DNA of 50,013 bases from Clostridiaceae bacterium (GTDB lineage: Bacteria; Bacillota; Clostridia; Acetivibrionales; DUMB01), in the NCBI GenBank assembly GCA_012840535.1, contig DULF01000062.1:1-50013 (forward strand). Direction: 5' to 3'. The notes beneath the pieces were generated by a model that was not told where the DNA came from, ran no database searches, and saw nothing but the letters and a program-made list of their open reading frames with translations. Numbering within the stretch: position 1 is the stretch's first letter; each line of letters starts with the position of its first letter. A program made the translations under genes and the position numbers. This document shows positions 8,461 through 17,925 of this stretch, piece after piece.

Positions 8461-9087
8461 ATGAAAATAGAAAGAATTGGTGAAAATATATTAAAAGTAA
8501 CAATATCGCTGGATGATTTGGAGGAAAGAAATATCAGCCTGGATTCGCTTAATTATAATTCCCCTGCAGCCCAGGAATTATTCTGGGACATGATGGAACA
8601 GGCTGAAGTTCAGTTTGGTTTCGACCTCTCTGATTCCCAACTCATTATCGAGCCGATATCTGACTTTGATGATGAGTTTGTGATAACTATTACAAGAATT
8701 GATGAAGACGGAGACTTTGAATCAATTCATAAATACATTAGGAGCAAGCTTCGTAAAAGCGACCTCAAAATTAAGAAGAAATCAAGGAAGCTGTATTCTA
8801 CACTTATTATTTACTCCTTTGACAGTTTCGATGACTTGAATATGCTTAGTAAAGAATTAAGCACCATATACAACGGGGAAAGCACACTTTACAAATATGG
8901 CAACACTTATTACCTGGTTTTGATAAGAAGCAGCTTTACGGTAACTAATATTAATAAATTCGAGGCTTTATTGGATGAATACGGAAGCCGTGTAACGAAT
9001 ACGAACTTCTATGAAGGTTATTTAAACGAATACGGCACAAAAATAGCTGAAGGAAATGCCCTGGAAATTATTAAGAACTATTTTTAA
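8461..9087 (+). CDS. mecA: Adaptor protein MecA
   Basis: A 208-residue adaptor that in Bacillus hands substrates such as ComK to the ClpC unfoldase. The N-terminus MKIERIGENILKVTISLDDL and the segment FWDMMEQAEVQFGFDL match the MecA substrate-binding domain. The C-terminal half (residues about 115-208) fits the ClpC-binding domain, with a central acidic linker between them. The ATG at 8461 is used because AGGTGA is spaced correctly for it; an in-frame GTG at 8452 overlaps that ribosome site. Standing alone and divergent from the metalloprotease gene, it gives no context on substrates. ClpC is not in the window. Confidence 0.9.
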   Translation: MKIERIGENILKVTISLDDLEERNISLDSLNYNSPAAQELFWDMMEQAEVQFGFDLSDSQLIIEPISDFDDEFVITITRIDEDGDFESIHKYIRSKLRKSDLKIKKKSRKLYSTLIIYSFDSFDDLNMLSKELSTIYNGESTLYKYGNTYYLVLIRSSFTVTNINKFEALLDEYGSRVTNTNFYEGYLNEYGTKIAEGNALEIIKNYF

Positions 9088-9113
9088 CCGTTACCCTTTG
9101 TAAAGGTTTGCCC

Positions 9114-10802
9114 CTATTGTTTAATATCCATAATGAAAAAAGTTATGTCGTCTTTAAGTTTATCAGGGTCTACAAACTCAAAGATGTGCCTCTCAATTGC
9201 CTCAGATAATTTAAGTCCGTCCAAATCTCTGTTCTGCTTTAATATTTCCTTTAGCCGCTTTTCTGAAAAGCTCACTCTTTGCTTATTTTCGGCCTCTATC
9301 ATACCATCGGTATAAAAAAGAACCCTGTCCCCCGGGTTTAGTTTTATACTTCTATCTTCATACACGGCATAATAGTAATCCCTAAATTTACATATGGGAA
9401 AACCGGTAACCGCAAGTTCGTCAATTTCACCGGAACTTCTTATAACAAACGGAGAAGCATTAATACCGGCAGATGAATAGGTAAATTCCTTCTTTTTTAT
9501 GTTGTATATACCGAATAATAACACTATATATACCTCATCCTTGAAATTCGTGTTGTTGAAGGACTCATATACCCTTCCCAATACCAGCGAAGGATTCAAC
9601 AGTTCTTTTTTTCCTGTACAGTTTTCGTTTACCGATTTAATGCTCTGCTTTGCAAAAACCGTTAACATTGCGGCGGGCACACCATGTCCGGAAACATCTC
9701 CTATGTATAATCCTATATTTTCATTATCAATTCTGAAAATATCGTAAAAATCTCCACCAACATGCTCTGCCGGAAAATATCTTGCCGTAAAGGAGACTTC
9801 CCTGATTTCAGGCAGCCTTGACGGAAGCATTGCCAGTTGAATGTCTCTTGCATATTCAAGATCTTCAAGCAACCTCCTGTTTACTTGTTTTAATTCCCCC
9901 GTTCTCTGTTCCACAATCTTATCAAGATTATCAGCGTAGTCCCTAAGCTCATCCTGGGCTTCTTTCAGCTCAATATACGGCTTTTGCACGTTTTCTACAA
10001 ATATTACCTTAAAGATAATAAAATAGGATATGAATTTGTATATATGACCAAGATAATTATATATATCATAGACAAGGAAATAACTTACAAAAGCAAGTTC
10101 ACTGAATATAATCAGAATCAGTGCAGAACAAAATAATATCTGGAGAGAATCTCTGTTCTTTTTATATTCGCGTATAAGCAAGACTGTTGAAGCTATCAGT
10201 AGAAATATAACAACATATTCAAGCACAATCTTGGTCTGGGTCAGGCCTTTGCCCTCAATGTACATAGGCGGCAGCAAATGAGGAAAATAAGTGGCAACGA
10301 CTAATATTAAAAGGCTTAGCGCAACCGCTGGCAGCATAAAAACTCTCCGGTTTATAACCGATTTCTTTTCCGCAGGAATGCATTCTGAAATGAGAAGTCC
10401 CAACGCCAGCAATATTCTTGACAATATCCAGAAAGTAGTGGCTCTATTAGCACATTTATTAGGCACAAAAAAATCAGGCATTCCTTTAAAACTAAGCGTG
10501 TGGAACATTTCAACCATGCCTACTGCCAGGAAAACGCAACCCAGAAAAACACGCCTTAAATTTTGTGTTTGTTCGTATGTAAAATAAGAAACGACAAATA
10601 CGGCAAAACATACCAAAATACCTGTAAATTCGAATATATTATGCCATGTAAGGTATGTTGCTACATCCATTATCCTATAAAAGTTATCCTCAAACAGATA
10701 TGCAAATTTAAACAACAATATGGAAAATATCGTCACGGCAACCGGAAGTACATATGGAAATTTGTCAATAAAAACCCTGCTAGACTTTTTGTTTGACCCC
10801 AT
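9114..10802 (-). CDS. Membrane PP2C-type phosphatase, MASE3 sensor plus SpoIIE domain
   Basis: A 562-residue signalling protein. About eight hydrophobic segments in residues 10-270 match the MASE3 membrane sensor domain (WHNIFEFTGILVCFAVF and EMFHTLSFKGMPDFF are typical). A short coiled coil (about 275-320) leads into a SpoIIE/RsbU phosphatase domain with metal-binding GGDFYDIF, GDVSGHGVPAAM, YTDGMIEAEN and KDDITFFIM. Such enzymes dephosphorylate an anti-sigma-factor antagonist, but no antagonist or anti-sigma gene is adjacent, so the target is unknown. The ATG at 10802 is chosen over a GTG 12 bases upstream, which overlaps the ribosome site. It converges with mecA, 26 bases apart. Confidence 0.87.
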   Translation of the reverse strand: MGSNKKSSRVFIDKFPYVLPVAVTIFSILLFKFAYLFEDNFYRIMDVATYLTWHNIFEFTGILVCFAVFVVSYFTYEQTQNLRRVFLGCVFLAVGMVEMFHTLSFKGMPDFFVPNKCANRATTFWILSRILLALGLLISECIPAEKKSVINRRVFMLPAVALSLLILVVATYFPHLLPPMYIEGKGLTQTKIVLEYVVIFLLIASTVLLIREYKKNRDSLQILFCSALILIIFSELAFVSYFLVYDIYNYLGHIYKFISYFIIFKVIFVENVQKPYIELKEAQDELRDYADNLDKIVEQRTGELKQVNRRLLEDLEYARDIQLAMLPSRLPEIREVSFTARYFPAEHVGGDFYDIFRIDNENIGLYIGDVSGHGVPAAMLTVFAKQSIKSVNENCTGKKELLNPSLVLGRVYESFNNTNFKDEVYIVLLFGIYNIKKKEFTYSSAGINASPFVIRSSGEIDELAVTGFPICKFRDYYYAVYEDRSIKLNPGDRVLFYTDGMIEAENKQRVSFSEKRLKEILKQNRDLDGLKLSEAIERHIFEFVDPDKLKDDITFFIMDIKQ

Positions 10803-10904
10803 AACACTTAGCACCTGTCAAATATAATCAAAATATGTTTTTTTATATAATTTTACCATTAAATTTTACGTTTAACAATAAAACATAGCCAAATGTTAAG
10901 GGTG

Positions 10905-10968
10905 TGTCAAGGGGACGGTTCTTCTGACAACTTTTGGCAAAGTTGTCAGAAGAACCGTCCCCTTGACA
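10905..10968. repeat. Perfect palindrome with 30-bp arms (REP/MITE-like)
   Basis: Positions 10905-10934 are exactly complementary to 10939-10968, around a TGGC loop. The arms contain the block GGGGACGGTTCTTCTGACAA. There is no U-run on either side, so it is not a simple terminator. The form suggests a dispersed extragenic palindrome of the kind mobilised by REP-associated transposases. That is inference, as only one copy lies in this window. Confidence 0.8.
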
Positions 10969-10984
10969 TTCTCATGACATCATT

Positions 10985-13432
10985 TTACTGTTCTATTAAA
11001 TTAGCATGCTCCATGCTATTGACAGCGGTTTGCTCTTCAGCAATAATCATCCTGTTGTTCTCCTCATGGTGAATGGCACCGATAAAGCGCCTGATTTTTG
11101 GTTTAACCAGGGCATTTTCAAGTACATCATCCATATTTGAAGCCAATATGAATTTAATGTGCTTTCTGACACTCTCTGGGATATCATCTATATCCTTACG
11201 ATTGTCAACAGGTATTATTACTGTGTTGATTCCGGCTCTGTGCGCTGCAAGCACCTTTTCCTTAAGTCCTCCTATAGGAAGAACCCTTCCCCTTAAAGTA
11301 ATTTCACCGGTCATTGCCACGTTCTTTTTGACAGGTATCTCCGTCAGTGCGGATACCATTGCAGTAGTAAGTGTTATACCTGCCGACGGCCCGTCTTTTG
11401 GTATTGCTCCTTCAGGAACATGCACATGAATATCAAGCTTTTTATAGAACTCACTGTCAATGCCAAACTGCTCAACTCTTGAACGGATATAGCTCAAACC
11501 TGCTTTTGCAGACTCCTTCATGACATCGCCAAGCTGGCCGGTGAGTTCTAATTTGCCGCTTCCTTTCATGAGCGTTACTTCAACGGATAATGTATCGCCG
11601 CCAACAGGAGTCCATGCAAGACCTGTTGCAATACCTATTTCATCCTTTTCGCCGGCTTTATCATATCTGTATTTTTTAGTTCCAAGGTACTTCTCAATAT
11701 TGTTGGGACTGATTTTAACAAACTTTTTGTTTGATTGTACAATGTATTTCGCCGCTTTTCTGCATACTGCCGCAATTTCCCTTTCCAGGTTTCGTACTCC
11801 GGCTTCCCTGGTATAATAATTGATAATATCTCTTACAGCCTGCTCGCTTATTCTGACATTTTTCATTTCCAGTCCATGAGCCTTAATCTGCTTCGGTATC
11901 AGGTATTTTATTGCAATGTTGACTTTTTCCTCTTCTGTATAGCCGGAAATACTTATTACTTCCATTCTGTCAAGCAGAGGCCTTGGTATGGTGTCCAAGG
12001 TATTCGCAGTAGTGATAAAGAGCACATCGGTAAGGTCGTAGGGTAATTCAATATAGTGGTCCCTGAAAGCAAAGTTCTGTTCTGCATCAAGAACTTCAAG
12101 CAATGCTGATGCAGGGTCCCCTCTGAAATCACTGCTCATCTTGTCAATCTCGTCAAGCAGTATCAGCGGATTTCTGGAGCCTGCCTGTTTCAGGGCGGCA
12201 ATAATCCTTCCCGGCATAGCGCCTACATACGTGCGCCTGTGTCCCCTTATCTCTGCTTCGTCCCTTACTCCGCCAAGAGACATTCTGACATAATTTCTGT
12301 TCAACGCCCTGGCTATGGACCTTGCAATTGATGTTTTGCCTACTCCAGGAGGCCCTACAAGGCACAGTATTGGACCTTTTAAGCTGTTGCTAAGCTTCTT
12401 TACAGCCAGGTATTCAAGTATTCTTTCCTTTACTTTCTCAAGTCCGTAATGGTCTTCATCCAGGATTTTTTCAGCCCTGTCCAGATCTATTATTTCATCC
12501 GTCTTTTTTGTCCAGGGTATATCGAAAATCCAGTCCAGGTACGTCCTTATTACGGAGGCTTCAGCAGAAGCCGGCTGCATTTTAACCAAACGGTCAAGCT
12601 CTTTTAACACTTTCTTTTCAACTTCTTCCGGAAGGTTTGCTTCCTTCAGCTTTTCCCGGTATTCATCAACCTCTCCCGCAACTCCGTCCTTATCGCCAAG
12701 TTCGCTTTGAATAGCCTTAAGCTGTTCCCTCAGGTAGTATTCCTTTTGCATTTTATCTATCTGCTTGCGAACTTTGGCATTTATGTTTCTTTCAACTTTC
12801 AATATTTCCGTTTCCTTAATCAATATCTCAAGGAGCTTTTCCGCCCTCTTTACAGGATCGAATTCATCAAGAATTTCCTGCTTCTGTTCAATTTTTATAA
12901 ACAAGCCGGAAGCTATCATATCGGAAAGTTGACCAATGTCATCACTCGACACTATATTCACAATAGTTTCAGGAGAAATTTTGCCGCTGAGTTTGACATA
13001 TTCGTCAAAAGCTTCCAATATGCTTCTTTTTAATGCTTCTATCTCGGTTTTGTCATTCTCTTCTGATGCATAAATTTTTTCTACAACCTCTGCCATGAAA
13101 AAAGGTTCTGTTTGTGTTATCTCATCTATTTCAGCCCTGCTCAATCCCTCAACCAGCACTCGTATTGTATCTCCAGGGAGTTTCAAAAGCTGTTTTACTT
13201 TTGATATTGTTCCAACATTATAAATATCATCCTTGGTTGGAGAGTCATTCCTAGCTTCCTTCTGGGCTACAAGGAAAATCAACTGGTCATTCAGCATTGC
13301 TTCTTCAAGAGCTCTTATTGACTTTTCCCTGCCAACATCAAAATGCAAAATCATATACGGAAACACAGTCAGTCCCCTGAGAGGTAGAAGTGGCAAAATC
13401 TGTTTCTTGATAGTTTTCTTTGCCCCTAACAT
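10985..13432 (-). CDS. lon: ATP-dependent protease Lon
   Basis: An 815-residue cytosolic AAA+ serine protease that degrades damaged and regulatory proteins. The N-terminal substrate-binding domain ([20 protein letters not shown]) spans about residues 1-205, followed by a coiled coil. The AAA+ module has Walker A GPPGVGKT near residue 360 and Walker B LLDEIDKM. The protease domain carries the catalytic Ser near 681 (PKDGPSAG) and Lys near 724 ([10 protein letters not shown]). The ATG follows a GAGGGGG ribosome site. Length is normal for bacterial LonA, with a ~30-residue polar tail. It has its own promoter at 13514-13542. No ClpX neighbour is present, unlike in Bacillus. Confidence 0.96.
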   Translation of the reverse strand: MLGAKKTIKKQILPLLPLRGLTVFPYMILHFDVGREKSIRALEEAMLNDQLIFLVAQKEARNDSPTKDDIYNVGTISKVKQLLKLPGDTIRVLVEGLSRAEIDEITQTEPFFMAEVVEKIYASEENDKTEIEALKRSILEAFDEYVKLSGKISPETIVNIVSSDDIGQLSDMIASGLFIKIEQKQEILDEFDPVKRAEKLLEILIKETEILKVERNINAKVRKQIDKMQKEYYLREQLKAIQSELGDKDGVAGEVDEYREKLKEANLPEEVEKKVLKELDRLVKMQPASAEASVIRTYLDWIFDIPWTKKTDEIIDLDRAEKILDEDHYGLEKVKERILEYLAVKKLSNSLKGPILCLVGPPGVGKTSIARSIARALNRNYVRMSLGGVRDEAEIRGHRRTYVGAMPGRIIAALKQAGSRNPLILLDEIDKMSSDFRGDPASALLEVLDAEQNFAFRDHYIELPYDLTDVLFITTANTLDTIPRPLLDRMEVISISGYTEEEKVNIAIKYLIPKQIKAHGLEMKNVRISEQAVRDIINYYTREAGVRNLEREIAAVCRKAAKYIVQSNKKFVKISPNNIEKYLGTKKYRYDKAGEKDEIGIATGLAWTPVGGDTLSVEVTLMKGSGKLELTGQLGDVMKESAKAGLSYIRSRVEQFGIDSEFYKKLDIHVHVPEGAIPKDGPSAGITLTTAMVSALTEIPVKKNVAMTGEITLRGRVLPIGGLKEKVLAAHRAGINTVIIPVDNRKDIDDIPESVRKHIKFILASNMDDVLENALVKPKIRRFIGAIHHEENNRMIIAEEQTAVNSMEHANLIEQ

Positions 13433-13513
13433 ATTACTAACCCCCTCTACACAACAAAACTACAAACTTAAAACCGACTAAACAAAGTAGCCATTTATCA
13501 ATCAATGGTCATT

Positions 13514-13542
13514 ATTATAACTTTTTAGTGCAACAAATTCAA
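13514..13542 (-). promoter_or_regulatory. Sigma-A type promoter of lon
   Basis: On the minus strand, TTGAAT (13542-13537) and TATAAT (13519-13514) are separated by 17 bases. The start would be near 13507, about 75 bases before the lon ATG. No CIRCE or CtsR-like heat-shock operator was recognised. Confidence 0.6.
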
Positions 13543-13581
13543 ATGATTTAAATGGCATATTAGGGAAGACTTGCCCGTAGT

Positions 13582-14247
13582 CTATTTTTGAACTTTTCCT
13601 TTTTCCCGCATTGCATAAAGTATATTCAGCTTATCTTCCGGCAGACTCTTTTCTCCTCCAAGCAGGTTTGTCAATAAAAGTACCTTTGCTATACATTCTA
13701 CAGATTCCAGCTTGAAAAATGCTTCGTACGCATCTTTGCCTACAGACATTACTCCGTGGTTTGCAAGCAAAATAACATCATAGTCTAATATATGTTTCTC
13801 AACCCCGTAATATATTTCATCCGTTGAAGGCGTTCCATAGTCAGCCAACGGCACCTTCCCAAACAAAGCAATCATCTCAGGATATGCCTTTGTTTCAATA
13901 GGTTTGTTTGCAACAGCAAAAGCGGTGGCATAAGGTGAATGGGCATGAATAACTGAGTTGATGCCCGGCCTGATCCTGTATGCCGCAAGGTGAAGCTTGA
14001 ACTCAGAAGAAGGCTTGTATTCGCCTTCAACAACATTTCCAAAAAGGTCAATTGTCACTATCATATCCTCAGTAAGAAATCCCTTGCATATGGCACTGGG
14101 AGTAATATATACCTTATCTTGAAATAACACGGAGATATTCCCTTCAAAAGCATTAACCATTCCTTTATCATACATTATTTTAGATATTTCAACGATCTGT
14201 TTCTTTATTTGAGCCGGTGTGCATGCATTTCTTGCTTCATCTTTCAT
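13582..14247 (-). CDS. Class II aldolase/adducin family protein (fuculose- or ribulose-phosphate aldolase type)
   Basis: A 221-residue zinc enzyme of the FucA/AraD fold. Zinc ligands are visible in HAHSPY and in LANHGVMS. The likely catalytic acid is the Glu of SSEFKLHLAAY, and the N-terminal GNISV loop binds phosphate. The family cleaves or epimerises sugar phosphates; substrates include L-fuculose 1-phosphate, L-ribulose 5-phosphate and methylthioribulose 1-phosphate. I cannot choose between them. The start at 14247 is decided by GGAGGAATT upstream of it; a longer frame reaches 14295 without a ribosome site. No kinase or isomerase gene is adjacent. Confidence 0.83.
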   Translation of the reverse strand: MKDEARNACTPAQIKKQIVEISKIMYDKGMVNAFEGNISVLFQDKVYITPSAICKGFLTEDMIVTIDLFGNVVEGEYKPSSEFKLHLAAYRIRPGINSVIHAHSPYATAFAVANKPIETKAYPEMIALFGKVPLADYGTPSTDEIYYGVEKHILDYDVILLANHGVMSVGKDAYEAFFKLESVECIAKVLLLTNLLGGEKSLPEDKLNILYAMREKGKVQK

Positions 14248-14372
14248 ATATAATTCCTCCATATTTAAGCCTAAAACCCTTTTAATAAAGCGCATTGTCT
14301 TATATATAGAACTAACTGATCTTCTAAATTGATTCTATCATATTCGCATTCTTCAAACAAATTTGTTTTTGA

Positions 14373-14392
14373 GGGAATCAACTATGATTCCC
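14373..14392 (-). other. Hairpin downstream of the flavodiiron gene
   Basis: An 8-bp perfect stem (GGGAATCA/TGATTCCC) with a 4-base loop just past the fprA stop on the minus strand. The U-run is poor (TCAAAAACAAAT), so it is only a weak terminator candidate. Confidence 0.4.
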
Positions 14393-14396
14393 AGTC

Positions 14397-15578
14397 TTAT
14401 TGCATGCTTTTTGAAAACCTATCTCCAAATTCCACACATTGCCTCAGTTCTTCCTCTGTTGGCACGTATTTAAATTGAATTGGTTCCTCCACTACTTTGA
14501 GGCCGGCTTCCTGAAGTCTTTGCGTTATAAGCTTTGGAGCCTCGCCGCTCCATCCAAAGCTGCCAAAAGCCGCGGCAACCTTACCTTTAAACTTATGTGA
14601 TTTTATCTCTTCCAACACCGCTCCTATGGTACGCAGGTAATTGTTATTAACCGTACAACTGCCGACTATAATTCCCTTAGCCTTGAACATCTCCGTGATC
14701 AAGTCGCTATGGTCAGTAACTGAAGCATTAAACAACTTGTATTTTATGCCGTTTTTCAAAAGGCCTTCGCCAATCGCCTCAGCCATTGCCCTGGTTGATT
14801 CATACATAGTGTCATATACAATTACCACGTTCCCTTCATTGTAATCCTGTGCCCACTCATAGTATTTGTCGACAATCTGCATAGGGTTTTCTCTCCATAT
14901 GACTCCGTGGCTAGGAGCAATCATGTCAATTGGAAGGTTCAATCCCCTGATTTGTTCAATTTTCTTTTTTATTAAGGGGCTGAACGGAGATAAAATATTT
15001 GCGTAGTATTTCATGGCTTCCTGGTATAGTTCACATGTGTCAACCTCGTCATTGAAAAAGCCCTGTGCTGAGTAATGCTGCCCGAAAGCATCGTTCGACA
15101 TGGCAACATTGGCGCCTTTAACGTATGTCAGCATACTGTCAGGCCAATGCAACATCTGCATCTCAACGAAAATAAGCTCGTATTCGCCGATATTTAGCGT
15201 ATCTCCGGTTTTGACAATTTTGAAGTTCCAGTCCTTGTGAAAGTGCTTTTTAATTATATCCGCGCCGTTTTTTGTGCAATATATAGGCGTGTCCGGTATC
15301 ATGGACATGATATATTCAAGGCTTCCGCCGTGGTCAGGCTCTGCGTGGTTGATTATTATACAGTCAATATTCCTGAGTCCGACTTCCTTTTCAAGAATTT
15401 TTGCAAATTCCTCTTTGTACGGATTCCAAACCAAATCAACAAGTACGGTTTTCCCGTCTTTAATTACATAGGAATTGTACGTTGAACCCCTGTGAGTGGA
15501 CAGCTCATGTCCATGGAACTTTCTGAGACTCCAGTCTTTGATTCCTACCCAGTAGATATTCTTTTTTATTTCGATCAT
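14397..15578 (-). CDS. Flavodiiron protein (A-type flavoprotein, FprA/NorV-like)
   Basis: A 393-residue cytosolic oxidoreductase that reduces O2 to water and/or NO to N2O in anaerobes. The N-terminal metallo-beta-lactamase-like half carries the diiron ligands in INHAEPDHGG, later MLHWPDSM and PSHGVIW. The C-terminal flavodoxin half begins near residue 250 with the FMN loop YDTMYESTRAMAEAI and includes GSFGWSGEAPK. There is no fused rubredoxin or reductase domain, so electrons must come from separate carriers. The ATG follows a GAAAGGATG-type ribosome site. It supports an obligately anaerobic host. A long inverted repeat (15634-15666) lies just upstream. Confidence 0.93.
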   Translation of the reverse strand: MIEIKKNIYWVGIKDWSLRKFHGHELSTHRGSTYNSYVIKDGKTVLVDLVWNPYKEEFAKILEKEVGLRNIDCIIINHAEPDHGGSLEYIMSMIPDTPIYCTKNGADIIKKHFHKDWNFKIVKTGDTLNIGEYELIFVEMQMLHWPDSMLTYVKGANVAMSNDAFGQHYSAQGFFNDEVDTCELYQEAMKYYANILSPFSPLIKKKIEQIRGLNLPIDMIAPSHGVIWRENPMQIVDKYYEWAQDYNEGNVVIVYDTMYESTRAMAEAIGEGLLKNGIKYKLFNASVTDHSDLITEMFKAKGIIVGSCTVNNNYLRTIGAVLEEIKSHKFKGKVAAAFGSFGWSGEAPKLITQRLQEAGLKVVEEPIQFKYVPTEEELRQCVEFGDRFSKSMQ

Positions 15579-15633
15579 AATATCATCCTTTCGTTTTTTT
15601 ATTATTTTTTTCTTTACTGCATTACCCTATATT

Positions 15634-15666
15634 CGATATTCTTATCCCGCTTCTTTAAGAATATCG
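15634..15666. promoter_or_regulatory. Inverted repeat between the chemoreceptor and flavodiiron genes
   Basis: CGATATTCTTA and its complement TAAGAATATCG form an 11-bp perfect dyad around an 11-base spacer. It is 56-88 bases upstream of the flavodiiron ATG and just past the chemoreceptor stop. No U-run follows on either strand, which fits an operator better than a terminator, though either is possible. Confidence 0.4.
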
Positions 15667-15700
15667 GTAAAACGGTTTTATTTAATACCAGAATTAAATG

Positions 15701-17152
15701 TTAAAAAACACTTTCTCCTTTCTCCTCCATTTCCTTTGTAATTGAAATCATTTCCTCAAAGAGGCTTACTATTTTATTTGAAAGTTGCCTGGCTTCCTTC
15801 GCAGCGCTTTTCGCACTGATATAATTACCCACTCTTACAAATTCAATTACTGTGTCACCTTTTTTATGTAATTCTGAATGGTATCCTTCTACCTCCCTCC
15901 ACAAAGGCAAAATCTTGCCTGAAGAAGGTGTGACGCCATAGTAAAAATGTCCGAAACCGCATTTGTGGTCATCGGTCTGAAGCGGCTGCAAACTCTGATT
16001 TTCCACCATTTGTTCAAGAGTTTTTACCCAGTTGATATGAGCATTTATTGCTGCTTCAATGCTGGCTATAAAATCATTGTTAGATAATCCATAAAGCTTA
16101 TTTACAGCCATTTTCCCGCTTTCTTTCGTCAAGGTGTCTATGCTTCCCTCAATCTCACTCATTGATTCAGATATTTTGAATATTTCATTTCCAATACCTT
16201 CAAGGTCAATAGCCAGATTGCTGACTTTCTCCGCATCGTGGCTGGCTGTATCCATAGCGGATGACACTTCCTCAAGGGATGCGTTCAATTCCTGGCTAAA
16301 TGATGTAATATCCTCCAGGCTCTGTGTAATACTATTTATGGACCTGTTGTTGTCAATAAGTATTTGGGTTATAGACTCGACAGCTGCATTAACCCTTTCT
16401 ATTGATTCAATTGTACGCTTAACGCTCTCCGAACTTTTTTGCGAAGCTTCATTTATCTGTTCCAGCAGCTTAACCATTGAGCCCAAAAGATTATTTGTGG
16501 TTTCCGAAAGCTTTCTTATCTCTTCAGCCACAACGGCAAATCCCTTGCCCGCCTCTCCTGCTCTTGCTGCTTCTATGGAAGCGTTAAGGGCAAGAAGGTT
16601 CGTCTGGTCAGAAATTTCGTAAATGCCCTGAATTGTTTCTTTCATGGTATCAAGTATATTAAGAAGATTATTGACATCTTTATTCATAGCACCGGATTGC
16701 TCTATAGCTTTTTTATTGTCGGTCCTGATATCGTCAATAACCTTATTGCTTGTTGCAGTATTTTCATTTAAAACCCTGGATTCATGTGAAATACGATCCA
16801 ATGAGTTTGTCAACTGATGATTTGCATCAGTTATCTGCGTAACAGCAGCAGTCGTTTCTTCGAATGCTGAGTATACACTCTCTGCCATCCTGCTTAATTT
16901 AACCGTGTCTTCCTTAATCTTGTTGCTGTAAAATTCCAGTTTCAGGTCGAAACTGCTTATTTACGTTGCAACCTGAAATATCCCTTTCATAATATGATTT
17001 GCAGTTTCCCGCCCATTTTTTATTTTCCGCACAACTTCCAAAATTCTTTTCAGACTAGGGTTTTTTTCGCGTCCGAAGCTGCTCTCAATTTCATCAAAAC
17101 CGCCTTTGTCAATCTTATCCAAAACATTGAAAAGCTTGCTTTTCATTAGCAT
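15701..17152 (-). pseudogene. Cytosolic methyl-accepting chemotaxis protein with CZB domain, interrupted by an in-frame TAA
   Basis: The frame is open for 483 codons apart from one TAA at 16963-16961 (codon 64). The same frame continues directly as [10 protein letters not shown] and onward, so there is no frameshift; one C-to-T change from CAA (Gln) would create it. Downstream come the chemoreceptor signalling hairpin ([13 protein letters not shown] and [20 protein letters not shown] near the tip) and a C-terminal zinc-binding CZB domain ([29 protein letters not shown]). There is no membrane segment, so this is a soluble receptor of the type that senses zinc-linked oxidants. It may be dead, be read through, or restart at the ATG at 16888 as a 395-residue protein lacking the N-terminal part. 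A sequencing error is also possible. Confidence 0.8.
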
Positions 17153-17336
17153 ATTTACCCTACCCCCTCTTCTTCCAGATTGTTTACATTCTGTTTACTG
17201 CAAGTGCCTTGCTGCGCACAAATATTTATTACCCCCTGTAAATATATATTAAAACAAAAAAGGCGCATAAATCTACTCATTTTATTATACTTTCTTTCTA
17301 CACAGCCGCTGTTCCAATAACCAGGCTGTTCAAATG

Positions 17337-17365
17337 TTGATTTTTTCTCAACCATACTTTAAAAT
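17337..17365 (+). promoter_or_regulatory. Promoter of the Rrf2-family regulator
   Basis: TTGATT (17337-17342) and TAAAAT (17360-17365) are separated by 17 bases. A small dyad, GTTGA with TCAAC, overlaps the -35 and spacer and could be an autoregulatory site. Confidence 0.6.
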
Positions 17366-17395
17366 AAAACATATATGATTTAGAGGTGAATGAGT

Positions 17396-17839
17396 ATGAA
17401 AATTTCTGCAAAAGGAAGGTATGGCTTGGCTGCCATGGTATACATGACCCAATACTTGGCTGCTGATTGCGTAACCGTATCAAAAATATCTGAAGATCTC
17501 GGCATTTCAAAGATTTATCTTGAGCAAGTATTTGCGCTGCTGAAAAAAGCAGGGCTTGTTACTTCAATTAAAGGCTCAAGCGGAGGTTACCAGCTTAGCC
17601 GTCCGCCTGAGGAAATAACCGCATTTGATATTTTAAATGCCATTGAAATAACTTTATTTGAACCAGCTGAGGCCATCTCTTCAGAAAAATCTTCATACAT
17701 TAATAAAGCCCTTGAATCACTTTTATGGAATGACCTTGACAACATGGTCAAACAGTTTCTGGGCAGCGTTACGCTTGACAAACTGTCAAACGAAGCGGTG
17801 AAAAACTTGGTCAATAATGAATATATGTATTATATATAA
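17396..17839 (+). CDS. Rrf2-family transcriptional regulator (CymR-like)
   Basis: A 147-residue winged-helix regulator. The N-terminus MKISAKGRYGLAAMVYM and the recognition segment ISKIYLEQVFALLKKAGLV are typical of Rrf2 proteins, followed by the wing GSSGGYQLSRPP. The three clustered cysteines that hold an iron-sulphur cluster in IscR are missing, which favours the CymR (cysteine metabolism) type. It converges with cysK, and in B. subtilis CymR is controlled by forming a complex with CysK, so a cysteine-repressor role is a reasonable inference. The ATG at 17396 is set by GAGGTG seven bases upstream; an earlier ATG at 17390 is too close. Confidence 0.87.
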   Translation: MKISAKGRYGLAAMVYMTQYLAADCVTVSKISEDLGISKIYLEQVFALLKKAGLVTSIKGSSGGYQLSRPPEEITAFDILNAIEITLFEPAEAISSEKSSYINKALESLLWNDLDNMVKQFLGSVTLDKLSNEAVKNLVNNEYMYYI

Positions 17840-17877
17840 ATCATGTCCTTAAAAATTTTTAAAAAGGCAGACTTTAA

Positions 17878-17916
17878 AAAAGAGACCTTGAGCGCTTTAA
17901 ACTCCAGGTCTCTTTT
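17878..17916. terminator. Bidirectional terminator between the Rrf2 gene and cysK
   Basis: AAAAGAGACCT-type arm (17878-17888) pairs with AGGTCTCTTTT (17906-17916), an 11-bp stem. The A-tract on one side and T-tract on the other give a U-tail in both directions. Confidence 0.75.
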
Positions 17917-17925
17917 AGTTTATAG

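Noticed and set aside
10905-10968. The 30-bp palindrome read as the lon terminator.
   Set aside because: There is no run of Ts on the minus-strand side, and arm length is far greater than in the other terminators here. It is listed as a repeat instead.
16889-16963. A frameshift as the cause of the split chemoreceptor.
   Set aside because: Both parts are in one frame: 24 codons of good sequence link the TAA to the ATG at 16888. Only the stop codon separates them.
17155-17355. A 66-codon minus-strand open frame just upstream of the chemoreceptor.
   Set aside because: It has no ribosome site and no family-like sequence, and it crosses the regulator's promoter region.
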